64,000 bases of DNA from Lophius americanus (GCA_037951165.1 JBBDHG010000043.1:4775001-4839000); one strand, 5' to 3'; positions 21,831 to 34,300 are shown, numbered from the stretch's first letter. Notes: generated by a model from the sequence alone, not told the origin. A program made the numbers and translations.

Positions 21831-23317
21831 TACACCAACTCTCATAGTTGGAGGTAAACAGGAAAATAGTTTCCACAATCCATATTATCAGGTTATTGGT
21901 TTAATAGTTGAAATGTCCCAATTCCTCAGGTATACTTGTGATTTATTACGGCATATTTGAATGATGACCGGATGGCCAGATGACCGGATCTTCGGTCATC
22001 TGGCGTGAAGCATCATGACATATTGGCAACAAGTGGAGGGTCCATTCCAAGAGGAGAGGATCTCAGATGGAAATGTCTGGTTTGGGAATGAAAATCCCTC
22101 AGAACTCTGTTGTTGCAGCGTTTTCTAAATGACCTTGCATCATCAGCCTACTGGTTGCTATGCTGACAGCGCCATCCAGTCGAAGGTAAACCAGCATCTG
22201 TAGGCGGGCAGAGCGGCTCGTTTGTGTTTAAGACAGACAAGGCGTCAATCACACAAACCGCTGAAGGGTGCTGAAAATCTAAATCCATTTTATGTAGCTG
22301 GCTATGGCGCAGGAGGAGCTTCCATCCTCAGAGCGTGAATAACATTCCTCCCTGAACGTTTGTCTTTTTGATAGAAGCAAAGTGACGAGCAAGCAAGAGA
22401 GCAATCTCATCTGAGATACAAAAAACGCTCGCCACGGCTGTGATGGGTGCTTTATCGCGGCTCTGCTTGTTTGTGCAGAATGAGTGTGCATGTAATTGTA
22501 TGTTTGTGCAGGTGTCACTCACACATCTGTGGGGACGTGTAGACATCTGTGTTACAATGCAAGTCAAGCATTTACTCAAACTCCCGGGAGCTCAGCGCCT
22601 GGATCAACAAGTGGACTTCCATGCGAAGCGTGTGTTTGGTTAAATGTGCTTTAGAGAGGTGTGAATGATTTGGTATGGACTCATGCGAGTGTGTGCGCTT
22701 CCATGCGGAGAGGATATGTGTGAATGTTGAAGCACCCCTCCATTAAAAGCTGCCTGCATAGGTATTTTTGTAAGAAAGCACTAATTATTATTGTTAAAGG
22801 TTCTTCAAAGAAAAGGTAAAAAAAAGGGGGAAAGCAGCTGACTGATGTGCAGCCATTAGTGTTTCTGTGTTAACACGCTGGGTGCGTGGGAATCAGCCTC
22901 CCTCGCATAAACTTTGATCTGCCGCCGGAGCTGAAACTAGAGAAATGCTCAGATGGCAAAAAAAAAAAAAGGAGCTGCTTTAGAGATGTGTTGTTTTATC
23001 TAACATCTCCAGTGAGTCTAAACCCAGCACATCTCCTACTATTGACGTGTGCTGCGTCTTCCTGCTGTACGCTGCAATCTTCCTAACTGCAGAGCATCCT
23101 TGCGAAAAAACGCTCGGCTGGCAGATATCTGCTCAACAATCGCATCCATCCTCACAAATGTGATCATTCTCATGGATCGGCAGTGGTGCAGAGAGGACAC
23201 TCTGCGCGGATACGCAACGGAGTACCGCTGAAGACACCCCTGATGCCGTGACACACAGATTCAGCAGGTTGCAACTACTGCGACATGAAGGAGATGTGAT
23301 ATTAACATGCCGCTCAC
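21831..23317. other. Upstream DGKB region without recognised repeats
   Basis: The interval is mostly unique. The segment 22740-22960 (CATTAAAAGCTGCCTGCAT, GCACTAATTATTATTG) looks like regulatory DNA but this is inference. The frame at 23039-23254 has no similarity I recognise. Confidence 0.35.
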
Positions 23318-23418
23318 CTCACCGTCAGAGCGGGAGTCAACCAGCGGATGAGGGAGGAGTCCTCCAGGCAGATGATCTCAGATGAAGCACCTCGGGCACA
23401 TTCCTGCCGTGGATCCAA
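23318..23418 (-). other. Candidate internal exon upstream of DGKB (5' UTR?)
   Basis: The minus strand has a good acceptor (CTCTTTGCCTTGCAG) and donor (GTGAGCG) 101 nt apart, with one frame fully open (ends SSLIRWLTPALTV). Its position, about 4 kb upstream of the first DGKB coding exon on the same strand, fits a non-coding leader exon. The peptide matches nothing I know. A chance splice-site pair is the alternative. Confidence 0.3.
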
Positions 23419-24109
23419 CTGCAAGGCAAAGAGTGGGTGTTTGTGATTAGTCTGAGAGTGTGTGTCTGTTGATGGAGGCGAGGAGGAGCAGCTGCATGTC
23501 AGTGGAGCCTCTCCGGCAGTGTCTGGTCAGAGCAGCATCACAAGCGATGTGGAGTGGCGAGAGAGAAAGAGAGCGAGGTAGATAAGAGGACCAACGCTGC
23601 TCTGCCTACAATGATCACTTTCCATACTCCCGCTCGCTCACGTCATATCCCTCCATGCCCTCCCCTCAACTGCTCACATTTCCCCCCCCATCCCTCCCCT
23701 AGAAAATGTCCAATGCTCTCCCGCTTTCTCTCCGTCTTTCTGGTCTCCCTCCACTACTCCCCCCCCCCCCCTCTCCTCACAAGGTGGTCGCTGTGGCATG
23801 CATCAGCCGGCCGCATTAAAATTCAACACGACAGGCGCTAAGTGCCGCGACCTGTGGGATATCCTCTCCGGAGGGCTGAGAGATGGCGGGAAAAAGATTG
23901 ATGAAAAGGATGGGAAGGAATGAAGCAGACAGAGACAGAGAGAGAATAAAGATTAATAAAGGAAGATGATAAGATCAATAAAACGGCAAGTGTTTGTCTT
24001 CAATCTTTTCTTTTGCATAACTGCAAATGCGCAGAGCTGTAGCAGATATAAAGCTAATGAGCCGCGCAAGGAAGATCTGGTAAGGAGTAGTCGTATTTTA
24101 GGAAAAGGG
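23419..24109. other. Gene-free stretch with C-rich and GA-rich tracts
   Basis: Includes a 12-base C run near 23760 and purine-rich DNA at 23870-23990. This could hold the DGKB promoter, but no core promoter motif can be assigned. Confidence 0.35.
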
Positions 24110-25256
24110 GTAAGTGGCAGAATGGTTTCATAAAATGAAGGAGGGCTACAGATGCTCTGAGAGTGCTGGTGGAGAAGAATGCAGTAGAGAGGATGAAAAG
24201 GAGCAGCATCGTATCTCTGTGGATTTAGGCAAAGGGTACAGTAAAGCTAATAGGGAGGGAGGAATCGTACAATCGTACGATTCCTCCCTCCACATGAGGA
24301 AGTCTGGAGTGGCAGAGAAGTATGTTTGATACGTACAGGATATCTATGAGAGCAGCATGACAGCAGTGAGGTGCGCAGTCGGAGGGATGGATGGGTTCAA
24401 GGTGGAGGTAGAACTGCACCAAGGATTGGCTTTGAGCCCCCTCCTGTTTGCTATGGTGAGGGACAGGCTGACAGATGAGGTCAGGCAGGAGTCCCCCTGG
24501 AGTATGATGTTTGTGGATGACATTGCGATCTGTAGTGAGCGCATGGAGAAGGTGGAGGAAGACCTTAAAGAGGTGGAGGTATGCGCTTGAGAGAAATGTA
24601 ATAATGGTCAGTTGCAGCAAAATAGAATATATGTGTGTGAATGAAGAGGAGGCAGGAGGAACGGTGATGATGAAGGAGTAGAGGTGAAGAAGGTGCAGGA
24701 GTTTAAATTCTTGGGGTCAACTGTTGAGAGCAACCGGGAGTGTGGAAAACAGGTGAAGAAGCAGGTGATGGCAGGGTGGAGGGGGTGGAGAAAATTATCA
24801 GGAGCTATCTGTGATAGAGGAGTAGCAGCAGGAGTGAAGGGAAAGGTGGTGTGAGCATCTCGGCCGGATGGTTTAAAGATGGCGGCTCTGACCAAGAGGC
24901 AGAGTCAAAGATGCTCTTTGGGAGTGAGGAGGATGACCGGGTTTAAAAAGGAGCGCGGCTTGTAGACAAAGCGAGAAAGCCTAGATTGAGATGGTCTGGA
25001 CACCAAAGAGTTGGGATAGAGGATCTATTGGTAGAAGGATGCTGTCAGGAAGGAGAGAAGGAGAAGTTGAGATGTGGTTGTGGGTGTTTTGAGAGAGGAG
25101 ATACAGTTGTGACAGAGGAAGATATAGAAGACAGGGAAAGATGGAAACAGAAGATCTGCTGTGGCCTCCCCTAAAGGGAACAGTCGAAAGAAGAAGAAGA
25201 ACAGGAAGAAGACCAAGAAGAAGATAAGAAGAAGAACAAGAAGAAGAACAAGAAAG
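24110..25256 (+). mobile_element. RTE-clade LINE remnant with AAG-rich tail
   Basis: Frames encode MRKSGVAEKYV, ESSMTAVRCAVGGMDGFKVE, LHQGLALSPLLFAMV and MFVDDIAICSERMEKVEEDL, the palm of an RTE-type reverse transcriptase, with the usual F-A-D-D box as F-V-D-D. Downstream text fits V-K-K-V-Q-E-F-K and the C-terminal domain, ending in a GAA/AAG-rich tail at 25190-25256. Stops and deletions break it. A 17-bp inverted repeat (24254-24291) replaces the segment before MRKSGVAEKYV. Confidence 0.88.
24254..24291. repeat. Perfect 17-bp inverted repeat, 4-nt loop
   Basis: Arm 24254-24270 (GGAGGGAGGAATCGTAC) and arm 24275-24291 are exact complements around AATC. It lies inside the RTE remnant where the family would encode K-A-Y-D-R-V-P-R-E. 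Confidence 0.9.
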
Positions 25257-26229
25257 TGCTCACACACCATTCCATTATTTCCACCTAAACAAAATACACA
25301 AAAACGGACATAATGATTTCAATGTAAAAAAACAACATTTTATTTCAAAGAATTACGTTTAGAAATATAAGAGTGTCCGCTTGAAAACAGAATGTCTTCA
25401 TCCATATTCCAAACTTGCATCATTGACATTTTCGGCACGGAGCCGACGCTCCGGAGAGATGCATGATGAGCATACATTAAAACGAGCTCAGACTCTTAGA
25501 TGGCCTCACCAGGAGCGATCAATAGTAATGAAGTCAGAGGTTATAGAGCCACAGCATCCACACATGACATGCAGGAATTATTTCCAGTTAGCACACAATT
25601 GTCACACAGGTTAAGAGAGAGCATGTCAGGGAAAGAGGCACGATAAAAATCTCATTATCGTTTCACAGAGCCAGAACCTGAGTCGCTGCTTATGAAAGGT
25701 GAACAGCTTTTTAGGATTGATCAACAAGGAAGAATGGAACAGCTAAAAAAAAAAACAGTGTTTATGTTAAAGGAGCAGTGTTTAACATTTAGGGATATTT
25801 CTCTGATTAAATGGAATATAATGTTCATAACTAGGTCTTTGTTGGATATAGTATGAACTGGAAATGAAGCCCGTTATATCTCTTGAGGGAGTGGGTCCTC
25901 TTACATGGGGGCCGCCATGTTTATACAGCAGCCTAGAATGGACATACCGAAAACTGGCACCCGAGATTCATATTTTCAGGAATAAATGCCTTTCCTCTAA
26001 AAACCAATGTGGAAGATAATGAACCAGAAAGCATTCAGAGAGCGCAAACCTCTGTCAAAGCACAACAGCATCCAAGGTCGATATCATTGGGTTCAGAATC
26101 AATTTGGTAAAATTGCAGATTCGAAGATTAATTTATGAGTCATTGTCAAAAAACTCCAAAAGTACCCGATCTCACAACAGTATGTCATCACGTTGTGAGT
26201 TCATGACTCACAACGTATAAAATAATATA
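25257..26229. other. Intergenic, nothing coding
   Basis: 25480-25690 is free of recognised repeats (GGAGCGATCAATAGTAATGA, AAATCTCATTATCG) and is a weak candidate for conserved non-coding DNA. The rest is unremarkable. Confidence 0.35.
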
Positions 26230-27371
26230 ATTACCACAAACAAGGTGGTTATGTTTTCAATCCTGAATTTTATCTATTTGTTTGTGTACTTGTTTGTTTG
26301 TGAGCATATTAATGGAAGAACTACATGACGGATTTGCATGAAATTTTAGCCAGAAGCAGGTATTTAAAATCAAATCATACGATAAGACATTTGGAGTACT
26401 AGTCACAATGTGGCTTATTGCTGCCTTTGTTCCTTGTTGATCTTTTTTTGTTCCCAGTTTCAAGATTTCCTTTGATTCCTTGGTTGTTCCTTTGGGGGCG
26501 GAACTTGGGGCTGAGTGGGCTGAACAGAGACGCTTAGGCGGAAAGCGCAGGCGACGACGGGCTACAGAGTATTTGAGAATTTGTGAGAGATGTCGGTAGA
26601 TTTACTGGCGGGTAATAACTCAGACATTCATGGAGAAATCTGCATGGATTTCCCGTAACCTAGGGTTACTACTCATCCGGAAAGATAGCGTTCAAACAAA
26701 CAGAAAAAAACCCGAAGACCGGAGGCACAAAGACTTTCTCTTTTTAGACTAATGATCACTTCATCTGCTCCGTTCCTTCCAGAACAAACTAGTCAAAAGG
26801 AAGATTATGGCGCGTCAGTCAGTCACTATAGACAAACGGCTGCGTCGACCGCATGTTCACAGAACAAACTGCTCTATGGGGAACAAAATGATTGTTTAAT
26901 AATGTTTTTTTCACGGCTGGAGGATCTCAGAATGAAAAGGTCTCGGCTGTAAGCATGATTCTTCCTGGAATCAACCTGATATCTCCAATTCATTGACCAG
27001 CCAACCTTTAGATAACCTTTACTTTGCTCACACCTTTGACGTAGCCTGCCGCGTAGAGGAACCTGAATTAATCGGAACCACAAGCCTCAGCATGTATTGA
27101 ATTTCATTAAAGATGGCTGAACATTGACCCAGATATGGGTGGTGTGTGTGTGTGTGGGTGGTGGTAATAACCTTTGTGTTTTAGTGCCGCCTTCAGGCTG
27201 CCTGTGAAGGTCATGTTGTGGTCTTCAACATGAAGAAGCAGAGGCCGTTGAAGTATCGACATCTCCCTCTGATGTAACTGTCAGTGTGAGACGGGAGGAC
27301 ATCGGCTCCACAGTATGTGGACTCTTTCACACTACAAATGGCATTCATCACCTGCAGAGTATTTACAGCTC
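26230..27371 (+). repeat. Dispersed repeat family C, copy 2, with 3' block shared with 37845-38410
   Basis: The opening AAGGTGGTTATGTTTTCA and ACGGATTTGCATGAAATTT is followed by the GGGCTGAACAGAGACGCTTA and AATAACTCAGACATTCATGG segments. A block follows from about 26858 (AACAAACTGCTCTATGGGG) through CCAGCCAACCTTTAGATAAC and AAGTATCGACATCTCC to CACCTGCAGAGTATTTAC. That block is repeated, diverged, at 37875-38406. Confidence 0.65.
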
Positions 27372-27489
27372 TGGGCTGTGAACTCATCACTGGTCTAACA
27401 CCACATCAGTGCATCAATGGAAATATGCTTCTAGTCCCTTTGCTTCTGTGAATAGTCAGTAATGCAATTGACCGGACATCCATAAGACA

Positions 27490-27600
27490 CAAGTTTCTCG
27501 AATTTGGGAGGAAAGGGGAACACCCAAAGGGAACCCAAACAAACACAAGAACTGAATCCACGCAGGAAGGCAAAATTGTGGACTTGAACCGAGAACAAAT
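27490..27600 (+). repeat. Common teleost interspersed repeat, short fragment
   Basis: TTGGGAGGAAAGGGGAACACC, AATCCACGCAGGAAGGC and GACTTGAACCGAGAACA fit the 3' half of the repeat at 33634-33979. Confidence 0.5.
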
Positions 27601-28039
27601 GTCTTATAGATGTGTATTTTCCTGATGACGTGATGCCTTTGATGTCTTGGATGCCTTGTGTTTTATCCTGGCGTATGACTTCTTGGTTTTGGTGTCTTAT
27701 TGGCTGTGATGTGAGGATGACATTGTGACTTTTGATGACATTGTCTGTGACATGTGACCTAATGGCTTAGATGTCTTGGATGGCTGGGACTTTTGGGTTT
27801 TTGTGAGATGAAACTTGACGACTCTGATGTCTCTGACGTTTGACTTTTGACCCTTTTTGAGATGTGACATTGATGCCTTTGATCTTTTATCATATTTGTT
27901 TGATTGTTTGATACCGGAACAATCCAACCACCTCTTTTCTGGGCTTCCTCCAAATACCTGAGCTCCTCAACTTACCTCTGAGGCTGAGGTCATGACTAGA
28001 TTGCATAGATGAGGGATGGAAATTCTGAGCCCTTGCCTA

Positions 28040-28180
28040 ATGACTCAGCCCTCTGGTTCTCCTTCACTTGAGGCAGCAACTCACCCCCAACCCAGAAGGT
28101 ACAATCCTCCGTTTTACTGGCCGACACCAGAGAATCTGATTTGAAGGCGCTAATCTTCATATCTCTCATGCAAAAAAATG
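28040..28180 (-). mobile_element. LINE fragment (Rex3/RTE-like), short
   Basis: GAGGCAGCAACTCACCCCC, GTACAATCCTCCGTTTTAC and GATTTGAAGGCGCTAATCTT follow the antisense of a common fish LINE. It is related to 6255-6440. Confidence 0.45.
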
Positions 28181-28226
28181 ATTAATTCTGAAATATATGC
28201 CTCTCATCACCACAATTGAACTCCAA

Positions 28227-28500
28227 TCAGAGATCAAATGGCTATAGATCAAAGCTAAAAGTCACAATAGACACCAAGTTATATTATGCTGGTAAGAGGA
28301 CATTCTCTTTGCAAAGTCAAACCCTTACAGGATAGGCATAAGGAGAGGCAGGAGATGCAGCAAGGGATACCGCTGGCAACAGATCATAAATCAGAGATCA
28401 AAGGCTATAGATCAAGGATCAAAGGCCAGAAGTCACAATAGACACCAAAGTATATTATGCTGGTAAGAGGATATTCTCTTCGCAACGTTATACCCTAAAG
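28227..28500 (+). repeat. Tandem duplication, about 110-bp segment repeated with 161-bp offset
   Basis: ATCAGAGATCAAATGGCTAT...TAAGAGGACATTCTCTTTGC (from 28227) recurs as ATCAGAGATCAAAGGCTAT...TAAGAGGATATTCTCTTCGC (from 28388). Confidence 0.8.
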
Positions 28501-29539
28501 AGAACTAATATCAACTATACTGAGAGTATGTCACTTTGAGAAATGTCCAGGCGGGCTTGCACTCCAATACCCAGTGGCGCAGGTAAGACTTAACACAAAC
28601 ATGGTGCCATGGATTTTTCCTTAACATACTGAGAAAGCAAAACACGGAAAAAAAAAATTCTACTTTTCTTGTAGCCGTGTTTTTCTCATCATGGCCTAAA
28701 TTTCTCAAAAGATTACCAGTTGATCATGTTTTGTATCGGTGGACAGTTTATTCGCTTTAGCAAGGCTCCGTCAAACATGGGATGATGCAATTTTTGTGCT
28801 TTCCGGCGTGCTGATGTTGAGCTACGAGTGGCTGAAACAAATTCGTAGGGTAGTTAGCGTTAAAACTGGCAGCATCCTTGTGTTCGAGTGCCGCCGTACA
28901 TGATCTGTTTGGGAGACGAGTACGATCTATGTACACATGAACCATGTTGGTTCAGCACATGGAGGTAAAATACATTTTCATCACATGATCTAGACTTTGG
29001 TTTAAAGTCAGGCACTTACTGCTAATAGCAGGCAGCTTTTGCTAGCTCCTCCTCTGACATCCAGTGTTCAAGTGGATAGGTCAGAAAAAAGCAGCATAAC
29101 TTTAAGCCATGCTGCACTTTTAAATTGTGTTATTATAGGTGTTATTATAGTTGTATTATAGGTATTATAGTTGTGTTATTACAGCCGCTCGGGCCAACAT
29201 TTTTGCCTTATGAGGGTTGTATTTAGCCCACAGGCCACTATTTTGGGTTGGTTGAAACAGCCTGTCAAGGGATAAAGTTCCTTTGAAAAGAAATATATAG
29301 AATTTGTAATTAGTTATTTATCCTGTATACCTACAGTCTTACTTTCTGCTACTTATATCTAAATCCTTTAGATACCCTCTCTAGAACCCGCCTGACATTT
29401 TTTTATTGTCTGTAAATACAATTTATGTATTTATTGTTTCTGTCTCTCCACTATGCCTCTCGTCTAATTTATTTGTTTATTATTATTATTCTTTAAAAAA
29501 TGATGTGTGCTGTATTTTGGCCATATTCCAAAAAAACAT
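28501..29539. other. Intergenic, nothing recognised
   Basis: Short frames only. GTTATTATAGTTGTATTATAGG repeats loosely near 29130-29180. Some text near 29185-29260 (CTCGGGCCAACAT) may be hAT-derived. Confidence 0.35.
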
Positions 29540-29900
29540 TTTAATCAATCAATCAATCAATTTTATTAACGTGCAGTAGTGCAGATACACACACAACATG
29601 GTGTGTAGTTTGTGAGGTCGAGAAATGGTTGTTGAGTCCAGAGTTTCGGACACAACATTTGTGTTTCAGAGTGATTTGTTCAAGCGTCTGGCTCAGAGGT
29701 CCTGCGGTGGGTGCAGCAGTCTGCTGCTGAAGGGGGTGACGTCTCATGTAGGGGGTGAGAGGTGTTGTCCAGGATGGACGTCACCTTGATTCACCTCCTC
29801 CTCTCATCCATCTCCTCCGCAGAGTCCAGGGGACAGTCTGTCTCTCCCTGGGCTTTCTCCGTCCCAGCAGACCACAGCATAAAAAGATCTCCGATGCTCC
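29540..29900 (-). mobile_element. Non-LTR retrotransposon 3' fragment with ATTG tail
   Basis: On the minus strand the text encodes S-I-L-D-N-T-S-H-P-L-H-E-T, typical of the C-terminal region of a fish LINE. It ends in AATAAAATTGATTGATTGA, a tetranucleotide tail. The frame is interrupted after the H-E-T motif. The clade is uncertain. Confidence 0.5.
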
Positions 29901-31384
29901 CAGTGTTCAAGTCTTTAACAGCGGCCGTCTGACATCTGAGTTGTCCTACCAGTGCAATTTACCTTCTGGTATTTATTTGAGTCCACCTGTTCGATGTGCA
30001 AACCCTGGATATTCATCGGTGGGTTCTGTGAGGTCCTCCTGCGGAGGTCAATCAACAGCTCCTTCAACTTACAGCTCTGAACCCGAAGGTGATATACTTC
30101 ACACCATTTGTTCGTGAGGCAGTTGACGGTCCACGCAGCCAGCTGGTACCCATGAATGAACTCATAGTCCTCTCCGGGTTTGACACCTTGGTGTGAAAAT
30201 GGCAGCTTTAACCAGGCAACAGGCGCCCAAAGTAACTACCTGCCACAGGGACTAAAACTCTTCAATTCCGGAAGTAAAACTCATTCCCAGATTTGCTCAC
30301 CTCCGACCAACAGAATCTCCATTTACTGGGTCAGGTTCCACTGGGCATAGAGCACAACAACTGTGCCAAGTGTGGTCCAGTAGATTGTTCTGATTGTGAT
30401 TATGACATCATGTTTCTTGCCTTGAATAGTTAGGGTGGAATATCAGGAATTGGTAATCCACTGCACGCTACTAACTTCCTTCCTCTAACCCAGCACATCC
30501 TTTTATTCATCTATTGGCCTTGGATCAGTACCTTTACACAAAGTCAATTAGAGGTTTCATTCCAGACTAGTGCTATATGATTCATCGCAAGTATCATTTT
30601 CTCTTGGAAGTTTGGCGTCTTGAGTTTTCTGCTTTGACATCCGGTCCCTATTTGCTATGATGCTGTGCGTGCCATTTAATTGTCTTGGCGGCTCTCAGGC
30701 TGACTGGAGATCGGTTCCAACTGGTCTGATTAGTCCAGTTCAGACATGGATCATAGCTTTTTATACCTTATCCTTTTACTATGCAATTAAATTCAGTTGG
30801 ACATCTCGTCATCTTGACTTTCACCCATAGCTTGTAGTTAGGTCACATATTGGTTGTTTCATAAATGCCAAATCCTTCACTTGTAATTGCTGACTGTTTA
30901 ATGTTGTACAACAGTGAATATTGCCGACCTGTACACTGCACTGCTCTGAATCCTTTAATCCATACTAATCATTGATGTGTGGATTTTGATAATAGTTATT
31001 CTCTTAATTATGTCCGGCTCTTCATATGACACACAGTTTGCACTTCTTTAGCTCTCACCAGACAAAAAGAACAAACTTGTAAAAATGCACTGTTGATGAT
31101 AATGACCTCTCCTCTCATGACTGCAGTATTACGGTTATTGTCAAAGCTGTAGGATGACACAGTGGGAATACGTTTTTTCTTTTAACAAATACATCAGTGA
31201 AATGTCAGATAATCATCTGTAGTATAACGGTCTTCTTAAAATGGTCTTAAAATGACAAGTTAACTTTGGAATATAAGGGCACTGTTCAGTGTCCAGCTGT
31301 TTGTTTGTTCATGTATTGATTCAATGACCCTCACAGATACAGACCTCATATTGTATCCTCACCTTCACCGTCCTTTCCTCACAG
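29901..31384. other. Upstream of the kinase gene; first exon not found
   Basis: The first coding exon of the HIPK-like gene should lie here if the acceptor at 31384 is used. I could not identify it. No repeat was recognised apart from the tail of the LINE fragment. Confidence 0.4.
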
Positions 31385-34300
31385 TCGCATCTTCATCGCC
31401 CAATGATCTCGCAGATGAATGTATTCTTTGCAGCAAGTCTTCCAGCTACTACATTCTGGAGATCATTGACGAGGGCAGTTTTGGTCAAGTCTTCAGGTGC
31501 CTAAATTTGGGACGAAACGAAGAAGTGGCAGTGAAGATCTACACGGGCAACCTGAAGAAGACAGACATACAGAGAGAGGTAGATTTTGGACAACATTTGA
31601 TTCTCATCACAATCGGAGTTGTGCGTTCCATGTGTTATGAACTGTGTGGTGCTACTCTGCTCCTCAGGTGTACATGTTAGAAGGCATCAATGACGTGCAT
31701 CTGGACAGCCCTTACATGGTTAGGTTCCTTGAGTGGTTTGAATACAAGCAGTGGGTCTGTCTGGTGTTTGAGAAGCTGGACAGGAGTCTCTATGACCATA
31801 TTAAAAATCGTGGATGGATGTCAATGACTCTCCATTTGATCAGGCCTATTGCAAAGCAGGTTTGCGATTCTACATGTATGCTACTCATCAATCCAACTTC
31901 AACCCTAATCCTAAACTTGGAAGACTCATCCCACAATGTGTCTTTTCTCGTTTGTTCTTGCAGCTCTTCCTTGCTTTGGCTGCCCTAAGTCTTAGTGATA
32001 TTTTGCATACTGACATCAAACCAGACAACATCATGTTTGTCAGTATGCTGAACCAGTGCCAACGGGTTAAATTAATAGACTTGGGCAATGCCCTCCCAGC
32101 CAGCTATATCCAACCCGGGATGCATTTGCAGGCCATAGGATACAGGTAAATTCATTCTCCAGTGTCCACCTTCCATCCATAACCATCAATGATGTTCTCT
32201 GGGTTTTCAAAACATGTCACAGGTTTTTGGTCTTGTCTTCTCTCCTCAGGGCTCCGGAAATCATCCTTGGCCTGCCCTTCACTAAGGCCATTGACGTGTG
32301 GGGAGTTGGTTGCGTCCTGGCCTTCCTCTACTTGGGTGACAATCTTTTTTGTGTTGATTCTGAGTATGAGATGGTAAGTCAGCTACCTCACCCAAATACA
32401 CGTACACTAAGTTGACGATTTGTGCAGAATTTCCACCTATTTGGCTCTAATTCCTGTTTATAGGTAAAGGGTATGGTTGAGCTTCTAGGTCAGCCAGAGG
32501 ACCATCTGCTCCATCGTGGGATTTACACCAAGAATTTTTTCATTCAGGAACAAGCAACTGATCAGCCCAGGTGGAGACTAATGGTAAAGTAACCATGTTC
32601 TCAATAATAACAATTAACTTCTTTGTATAGGACTTTTAAAAACAAAGTAACAAAGAACAGGGACTTAAAAGACACCAACAATGACAGAAAATAATTACAA
32701 ATAATATAAAACCTAATGAGATCAACTGGCAATGAGACGGTGTGCTTAGATTACTAAAAGGATCCTTTCTGGAAGCCTCAGCTCCCTCGGCAGGGAATTT
32801 CAGACCTGAGGGGTCCTGACCGAAACGACTGGTGACTTTTAAGCCAGGTTTACACGGTACAATTTGAGCTAAATTCACACTCGCCAAATGAGCTTCAGGG
32901 ATGCCGGGCCGTCTAACGGTGTCAGTCCTTTGACGGTGTCAAAGGACTGACACCGTTAGAACCCGTCCTTTGACCCCGCGATCAGCAATCGCGATAAGCA
33001 GAAATCAGAAATTTTGGCAGGGTCTCCACTGGATTGGCTGACGTCAGTGCCTTCTTTTCTCACTTCGCCTGGGCGGACTGTGAAAGTTGCCATGGTGAAA
33101 CGACGCGTTGTAATAATAAAAATAACAAGTAATAGCTGCAACAGACTGCAGGAGCTGACAGGGTTGTACAATGTGAGCTAACCAATCATGAGCTTCCGCA
33201 AACGTTTGATTGGTACACTGTGAGTTTAAATTACACGGCCACGACTCAATAGTCGTACAGTGTAGGTCCAGCTTTAGTCTTGAAGCGGGACTCAGGAACA
33301 GCCAGCAGAGATCTGTATGAAGATATGAGACTGCACTCTGGCTCATAGGGGCGGAGAAGCTCGGTTTGATGTAGGTGGGTGATTTCAAGGCTGAAAACAA
33401 AGAATTATAGTAATCCAGACGGTATGACATGAAAGCATGGACGACCACCAGATCAGAGCGAGAGAAGAAGGACTTTATCTTTTGATAAATACACAAGATG
33501 TAGTTATTTGTTATCATTAGTTATCTGTGTTTCAAAAAAAGGAAGGTCACTATAAAATATCAAACCAAGGTTTTTGGATGTAGGTTTGAATAGAGACAGA
33601 CTTTTGGGGAGTGAGGAAAAGAAATTCAGACTTCATTCATTCATTATCTACCGATTATCCTGTTCAGGGTCACGGGTGGGCTGGAGCCTATCCCAGCTGA
33701 CATCGGACAAGAGACTGGGTACACCCTGGACAAATCGCCAGTTCATCGCAGGGCCGACACACAGACACATACAACCACTCACACTTACGGGCAATTTTGT
33801 TGTCAACAATATCACATGTTTTTGGACTGTGGGAGGAAGCTGGAGTTCCCGGAGAGAACCCCCACAGACACAGGGAGAACATGCCAACTCTGCCCAGAAA
33901 GGCTGACAGATGTGGATTTGAACCTGATACCTGCTTGTTGTGTGGCAGAAGTGTTAACCATAGCACCACTATGCCGCCATCATTTTTTAATTACATTTGA
34001 TAAGGTCAGACAGGAAGAATGAATATTAGGTTTAAAATTGAAATTGCCCTGTTCATTGGATTTTTTTGAATCATCAGTGTAACCATACCGGATTTTGTAT
34101 TTGCTGATAATATGGCCCAGGGGCAGCATGTATATGCTAAACAGTAATTGGTCAAGAATCGGGCCCTGGGGGACACCACAAGTCAAAGGGGTCACCAAAA
34201 GAGGAGGTATTAAAAATTCTATTTGATTAGTAGGAAGTACGAAGTATTCTAAAGCAGTTCCTCAAGTGCCCACCCACTTTTTGAGTCAATCCATAAGGAA

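Noticed and set aside
24357..24590. A host gene encoding a 77-residue protein
   Set aside because: The text is RTE reverse transcriptase (L-H-Q-G, A-L-S-P-L-L-F, D-D-I), so it belongs to a retrotransposon remnant.
29755..30117. A first exon of the kinase gene (120-codon ORF)
   Set aside because: Much of it is antisense to a LINE 3' fragment, and it has no kinase N-terminal similarity or in-phase donor that I can support.
33574..33969. Cluster of open frames on both strands in kinase intron 5
   Set aside because: The interval is the common teleost repeat at 33634-33979, which often gives open frames.
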